Source: Synergistales bacterium (GTDB lineage: Bacteria; Synergistota; Synergistia; Synergistales; Aminobacteriaceae). From it: a DNA stretch of 9,321 nt. Every line of letters starts with the position of its first letter. Position 1 is the stretch's first letter. The stretch is taken from positions 1 to 9,321 of the forward strand of contig BNVG01000078.1 in assembly GCA_025997935.1 (NCBI GenBank). The letters are read 5' to 3'. A program made the position numbers and the translations under genes. Under the pieces are notes generated by a model. That model was not told the origin of the DNA. It did not search any database and saw only the letters and a program-made list of their open reading frames with translations. Shown here piece by piece: positions 6,239 to 9,321 of the stretch.

Positions 6239-6925
6239 ATGTTGGGTTATAGCAAGAAATTTTACGCGGTGATTTTAGTTGTTTCAGTATGTCTTTTTGT
6301 AAATATCTCGTCCGCGTTTGCGGCGTCGCCGGACAAGTTGATTCGCGAGTCGATTCAGGCGCTTCAGGAAATGAGCAAAGAGAGCGACGCGGAGGGCTTG
6401 GCCGACACTATCAAAGACGCCAGGGCCATCGCTTTTGTCCCGTCTATGGTCAAGGCGGGCTTTGGGCTCGGCGGAGAATACGGAGAGGGCTTCATTCTGC
6501 GTAAAGAGGGCGGCAAGTGGTACGGCCCGAGCTTTTACAACATGACCGGCGCCTCTATCGGCCTTCAGATAGGTGTACAGAAGACCGCGTTTGTCTTGGT
6601 CATCAATAACCAGGCCGGAGTGGACGCCTTCTTGCACAGCAGGACAAAGCTCGGCGCGGATGTGGCCGTGGCGGCCGGCCCTGTGGGCAGAAGGGGCGAC
6701 GCGGCGACGGACGGCAAGTTGAAGGCCTCTATTTACAGCTATTCTATGGCCAAGGGATTGTTCGCCGGGGTCTCTTTGGACGGCGCCGTTATGACCCAAA
6801 GCCACAAGCGCAACGAGGAATACTGGAAGAAGGAAATAAGCGCGGAAGACGCTCTGAAGCGGCAAGCCACGGATAGCCGCGTCACTCCGCTCATTAAGGA
6901 AATAGAGAAGTTGAAGTCTAAATGA
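6239..6925 (+). CDS. Exported SYLF-domain (Ysc84/DUF500) lipid-binding protein
   Basis: This 228-residue protein has a signal peptide (hydrophobic 9-23, AFA cleavage motif at 26-28), so the mature chain is probably periplasmic. A complete SYLF domain follows. Diagnostic blocks include ARAIAFVPSMVKAGFGLGG (61-79), YGEGFILR (81-88), TGASIGLQIGVQ (103-114), LGADVAVAAGPVGR (138-151) and GLFAGVSLDGAV (173-184). Eukaryotic SYLF proteins bind phosphoinositides and actin; bacterial members are thought to bind lipid and their role is poorly known. GGAGG at 6226-6230 lies 8 bases before the ATG; a GTG at 6230 overlaps that site and is rejected. The charged C-terminal helix (about 194-228) is rich in lysine and glutamate. 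The stop overlaps the next start as ATGA. Confidence 0.9.
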   Translation: MLGYSKKFYAVILVVSVCLFVNISSAFAASPDKLIRESIQALQEMSKESDAEGLADTIKDARAIAFVPSMVKAGFGLGGEYGEGFILRKEGGKWYGPSFYNMTGASIGLQIGVQKTAFVLVINNQAGVDAFLHSRTKLGADVAVAAGPVGRRGDAATDGKLKASIYSYSMAKGLFAGVSLDGAVMTQSHKRNEEYWKKEISAEDALKRQATDSRVTPLIKEIEKLKSK

Positions 6926-7116
6926 CTAAAGGCGCTTGGGTTATAACCATAGCGTCCTTTCTGTTTTGCTTCGTCGTCATAGCCTACAACGGCGTCAGAA
7001 TGCCCTGGAACGAAGACGCGGCGCTTTACGCCATTTATGGTTGCGCCGTCGGATTCTATCTCGCCACAACGCTGGCGATGTTTATGGTATGGGTTTTTTC
7101 GAAGCGAAAAAAATAA
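6922..7116 (+). CDS. Small two-helix membrane protein, unknown function
   Basis: This 64-residue protein is nearly all membrane segment: helices at about 5-22 and 34-58, joined by a short polar loop (NGVRMPWNEDA) and ending in the basic tail KRKK. The positive-inside rule puts both termini in the cytoplasm and the loop outside. The ATG overlaps the SYLF gene stop (ATGA), a strong sign of translational coupling and that this is a real gene. I do not recognise a family. Its partnership with the exported lipid-binding protein suggests a joint envelope role, but that is only contextual. Confidence 0.7.
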   Translation: MTKGAWVITIASFLFCFVVIAYNGVRMPWNEDAALYAIYGCAVGFYLATTLAMFMVWVFSKRKK

Positions 7117-7140
7117 TTTGGCCGATTTTGTCGATTTTAA

Positions 7141-7169
7141 TTGAAAGAGGCCGATTTACAGATTAGAAT
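7141..7169 (+). promoter_or_regulatory. Sigma70-type promoter of the ackA operon
   Basis: TTGAAA (7141-7146) and TAGAAT (7164-7169) are separated by exactly 17 bases. Transcription would start near 7176, leaving a leader of about 40 bases before the ackA ATG. A 9-base direct repeat, GGCCGATTT, occurs upstream (7120-7128) and again inside the spacer (7149-7157), a possible operator. Confidence 0.7.
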
Positions 7170-7215
7170 AGACTAAAACAGGGCTTTTTAATTTTATAAG
7201 GGGGTTTTTGTGAAG

Positions 7216-8406
7216 ATGAAAATTTTGGTCATAAATTGCGGCAGTTCGTCTTTGAAGTATCAGGTTTTTGATATGGACAACGAAGAAGTTCTGGCCAAGG
7301 GCTTGGTGGAGCGTATCGGCATTGAGGGCTCGAAGATAAAACACACCAAGACAGGCTCAGATTCCATCACAACGGAGACTCCTATCCCCGACCATAAGGT
7401 GGCCATAAAGCTCGTTATAGACGCGCTTCTTGACCAATCCCACGGCGTGCTGAAGTCGCTCGACGAATTGGCGGCGGTCGGACACCGCGTGGTTCACGCC
7501 GGGGAGAAGTTCGCCACGTCCGTCAAATTGGATTCTAAAGTCATGGCCGCGCTCAAGGAGTGCATCCCCCTCGCTCCGTTGCATAACCCCGCCAATATCA
7601 TGGGCATAGAGGCCGTCACGGAGGTTCTCCCACGCGTCTCTCAGGTGGGCGTGTTCGATACGGCGTTTCACCAGACTATGCCTGAAAAAGCCTACATCTA
7701 CCCCATCCCTTATGGTTATTACGAGAAGTACGGCGTTCGCCGCTACGGCTTCCACGGAACGAGCCATTTTTACGTCGCCAACCGCACGGCTGAAATTTTG
7801 GGCAAACCTATAGAGCGCCTGAAGATAATTACCTGTCACATGGGCAACGGCAGTTCCATCACCGCCGTCGATGGGGGCAAATCCGTGGACACGTCCATGG
7901 GCTTCACGCCCCTTGCCGGCGTCGCTATGGGCACAAGAAGCGGCGACCTCGACCCCGCTATTTTCCCTTTCATAGCCGAAACCGAAAAGCTCTCTATCAA
8001 GGACGTCGACTCTCTTCTCAACAAAAAAAGCGGGCTACTCGGAATTTCGGGCATCAGTAGCGACCTCCGCGACATAGAAGAGGCCGCCGCGCGCGGCGAG
8101 CCGCGCGCCAAGTTGGCTTTGCAGGTGCTGGCTTACGGGGTTAAGAAATATATAGGCGCTTACGCCGCGGCTATGGGCGGACTCGACGTCATCGCGTTTA
8201 CGGCGGGGGTCGGCGAAAACAGCGTGACTGTGCGCTCTATGGTCTGCGAAGGGCTTGAGTTTATGGGTGTAGAGATTGACGCGAAGAAAAACGACGTACG
8301 GGGCAAAGAGACCGTCATCAGTTCCGATTCTTCCAAGGTAAAGGTTTTGGTTGTGCCGACAAACGAGGAGCTTGTTATAGCCCGTGACGCCAAAAGACTT
8401 ATGTAA
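7216..8406 (+). CDS. ackA: Acetate kinase
   Basis: AckA interconverts acetyl phosphate + ADP and acetate + ATP, the substrate-level ATP step of acetate-forming fermentation; it is cytoplasmic. The 396-residue chain is full length. Signature 1, NCGSSSLKY, is at 7-15, and signature 2, [20 protein letters not shown], ends at the R241 region. Active-site residues fall at the same numbers as in the Methanosarcina enzyme: N7, R91, D148, H180, R241 and E384. This agreement favours the ATG at 7216 over a GTG at 7210, although the ribosome-binding site (AAGGGGG, 7198-7204) is 11 bases from the ATG and 5 from the GTG. The usual partner, phosphotransacetylase (pta), is not adjacent. A promoter lies just upstream and the next gene overlaps the 3' end. 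Confidence 0.98.
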   Translation: MKILVINCGSSSLKYQVFDMDNEEVLAKGLVERIGIEGSKIKHTKTGSDSITTETPIPDHKVAIKLVIDALLDQSHGVLKSLDELAAVGHRVVHAGEKFATSVKLDSKVMAALKECIPLAPLHNPANIMGIEAVTEVLPRVSQVGVFDTAFHQTMPEKAYIYPIPYGYYEKYGVRRYGFHGTSHFYVANRTAEILGKPIERLKIITCHMGNGSSITAVDGGKSVDTSMGFTPLAGVAMGTRSGDLDPAIFPFIAETEKLSIKDVDSLLNKKSGLLGISGISSDLRDIEEAAARGEPRAKLALQVLAYGVKKYIGAYAAAMGGLDVIAFTAGVGENSVTVRSMVCEGLEFMGVEIDAKKNDVRGKETVISSDSSKVKVLVVPTNEELVIARDAKRLM

Positions 8407-8974
8407 CGATACCCCCAAGGGGTGGAATTTCATCTTAGAGTTGCCGCGCCGCCAAGACTTTGAGGCGACTACGGAAAAGACATGGGATGTGACGCTCCCT
8501 GACGGGCTTGTCTTCGAGGGACAGCGGTTTTCCCTTCCTGACGGATTATCCGTAAACGCGGAAGCTCGTTGGGTTGAGGACTCGCTTTTGTCCGTAAAAA
8601 TATCGCTCGCTTCTCGCTTGGTGGGGGAATGCGCCCGTTGTCTCGCAGTATCGGAGCTTGCAATATCTGACGATTTGATGTATCTTTATTTTTCGCGCGG
8701 CCTTGATTTCGAGGATACGGAGCTTGGCTCTGACGACGGCTTCATGCCCGTAGAGGTAGATTTCTTTGGGCGAACGCTTTCTATTGCCGGTCAGGTCTGG
8801 GAAAGTCTTGTGGTTCTGCTTCCGGCGCGCATGTTGTGCCGCTTGGACTGCGCTGGGCTTTGCCCGATTTGCGGCGCCGACCTGAATGAAGGAGCATGTT
8901 CTTGCGTTCCAAACGGCGACCCGAGGCTGAACGTCCTGCGTGAATTTTTAACACCCGAAGGAGGGAAAGAATAA
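8384..8974 (+). CDS. DUF177/YceD-like zinc protein
   Basis: This protein of about 196 residues belongs to the YceD/DUF177 family, almost always encoded next to rpmF and linked in other bacteria to 23S rRNA or ribosome metabolism. The first cysteine pair is CARC (83-86). The C-terminal cluster [12 protein letters not shown] (152-163) followed by CSC (172-174) is the family's zinc-binding-type signature, LCPxCGxxLNxxxCxC. The start is uncertain. The GTG at 8384 overlaps ackA by 23 bases with GAGGAG 13 bases upstream. It is preferred because GWNFILELP, early in the chain, looks like real protein; the next usual start (TTG, 8441) would remove it. The stop overlaps the rpmF ATG by one base (TAATG), so the two are probably coupled. 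Confidence 0.88.
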   Translation: MTPKDLCNDTPKGWNFILELPRRQDFEATTEKTWDVTLPDGLVFEGQRFSLPDGLSVNAEARWVEDSLLSVKISLASRLVGECARCLAVSELAISDDLMYLYFSRGLDFEDTELGSDDGFMPVEVDFFGRTLSIAGQVWESLVVLLPARMLCRLDCAGLCPICGADLNEGACSCVPNGDPRLNVLREFLTPEGGKE

Positions 8975-9168
8975 TGGCTACGCCAAAGAGAAAAACATCT
9001 CACGCCCGCACGTCGCAGAGAAAGGCCCAGTGGCTGGGTTCGCTTAGAGCTCCATCCACGTTGCTCTGCCCCCATTGCGGCGAAGTGACGGTAAGTCACC
9101 GCGCCTGTCCGTCGTGCGGCTGGTACAAGGGGCGCGATGTCCTGAAAATCGAAGTGGCAGCAAAGTAA
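8974..9168 (+). CDS. rpmF: 50S ribosomal protein bL32
   Basis: This 64-residue protein starts with the bL32 hallmark [12 protein letters not shown] and has the basic RTSQRKAQW segment. Two CxxC pairs, CPHC (32-35) and CPSC (45-48), form a zinc ribbon; this is the zinc-binding form of bL32, as opposed to the cysteine-free paralogue some bacteria use under zinc limitation. A strong AAGGAGG (8958-8964) lies 9 bases before the ATG. It is the last gene before a terminator. Confidence 0.98.
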   Translation: MATPKRKTSHARTSQRKAQWLGSLRAPSTLLCPHCGEVTVSHRACPSCGWYKGRDVLKIEVAAK

Positions 9169-9188
9169 GCAAGCCTTATGGCCAAAAC

Positions 9189-9236
9189 AAAAAGAAGCCG
9201 CCCGCGAGTGACGCATGGGTATGGCTTCTTTTTTAT
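9189..9236 (+). terminator. Intrinsic terminator of the ackA-DUF177-rpmF operon
   Basis: An 11-bp stem pairs AAAAAGAAGCC (9189-9199) with GGCTTCTTTTT (9223-9233). The 23-base apical region can fold further through CCC/GGG and GCG/CGC. The T-run TTTTTT follows the GC part. It begins 20 bases after the rpmF stop. Confidence 0.88.
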
Positions 9237-9255
9237 ATAAAGGGATGGTCTGAAA

Positions 9256-9321
9256 TTGAAACCATACGAAAACCGAATGGACGAGCTTTATGAAACTATA
9301 GAGCGTCACGCCAAGCTCTAC
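9256..9321 (+). CDS. ligA: Probable NAD-dependent DNA ligase LigA, N-terminus (3' partial)
   Basis: Only 22 codons are present, from TTG at 9256 to the window edge. A stop (TAA, 9238-9240) closes the frame upstream. An AGGGATGG site (9241-9248) precedes the TTG, the first usual start; ATG at 9277 is an alternative. RMDELYETIERHAKLY (7-22) resembles the Ia domain of LigA, which begins with a helix of the form R-x-x-E-L-x-x-x-I-x-x-x-x-x-x-Y-Y, that binds the nicotinamide end of NAD. The fragment is short, so the call is tentative. Confidence 0.55.
   Translation, partial: MKPYENRMDELYETIERHAKLY

Noticed and set aside
6284..6865. Minus-strand open frame opposite the SYLF gene (193 codons)
   Set aside because: It is antisense to a well-conserved SYLF domain, with no recognisable protein motif or ribosome-binding site.
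7094..7112. TTTTTTCG/CGAAAAAA inverted repeat at the end of the small membrane protein gene, considered as a terminator
   Set aside because: The stem has almost no GC pairs and no U-tract follows it on the plus strand, so it does not look like an intrinsic terminator.
1..9321. CRISPR arrays, transposases and integrases
   Set aside because: No regularly spaced repeats, no transposase or integrase motifs, and no terminal inverted repeats were seen.

Overview
The window looks like a chromosomal segment of a Gram-negative-type anaerobic bacterium, most plausibly a member of the Synergistota. This is inference from gene content (a PgsB-PgsC-PgsW type poly-gamma-glutamate locus, an acetate kinase gene next to a YceD-like/rpmF pair) and from GC-rich genes with AT-rich intergenic stretches. 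No marker gene fixes the taxon. The window opens inside one gene and closes inside another. No stretch of 300 bases lacks a gene; the longest gap (5265-5472) holds a tRNA promoter and an AT-rich leader.

Bases 1-5111 form a same-strand poly-gamma-glutamate (PGA) locus. It runs: an M14-type zinc hydrolase of the succinylglutamate desuccinylase/aspartoacylase group (5' end missing), an exported gamma-glutamyltransferase (ggt, CapD-related), the ATP-dependent PGA ligase PgsB, its small membrane partner PgsC, and the two-anchor membrane protein PgsW. PgsB and PgsC would polymerise glutamate through gamma-amide bonds at the membrane. PgsW sits where PgsA/CapA is found in Bacillus loci. The transferase and the hydrolase are positioned to trim, release or recycle polymer outside the cytoplasm. 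A strong hairpin separates ggt from pgsB. The 5' end of pgsB is odd: it has no ribosome-binding site or membrane anchor, and family similarity begins before the first usual start codon.

A bidirectional terminator (5138-5167) separates pgsW from a convergent tRNA-Arg(ACG) on the minus strand, which has its own near-consensus promoter. Bases 5473-7116 then hold a plus-strand group: a metal-dependent cyclase/kynurenine-formamidase-like hydrolase, an exported SYLF-domain lipid-binding protein, and a tiny two-helix membrane protein overlapping it by ATGA.

Bases 7141-9233 are a housekeeping operon: a sigma70-type promoter, acetate kinase (ackA), a DUF177/YceD-like zinc protein, ribosomal protein bL32 (rpmF) and an intrinsic terminator. 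The window ends in the first codons of what is probably ligA, the NAD-dependent DNA ligase.
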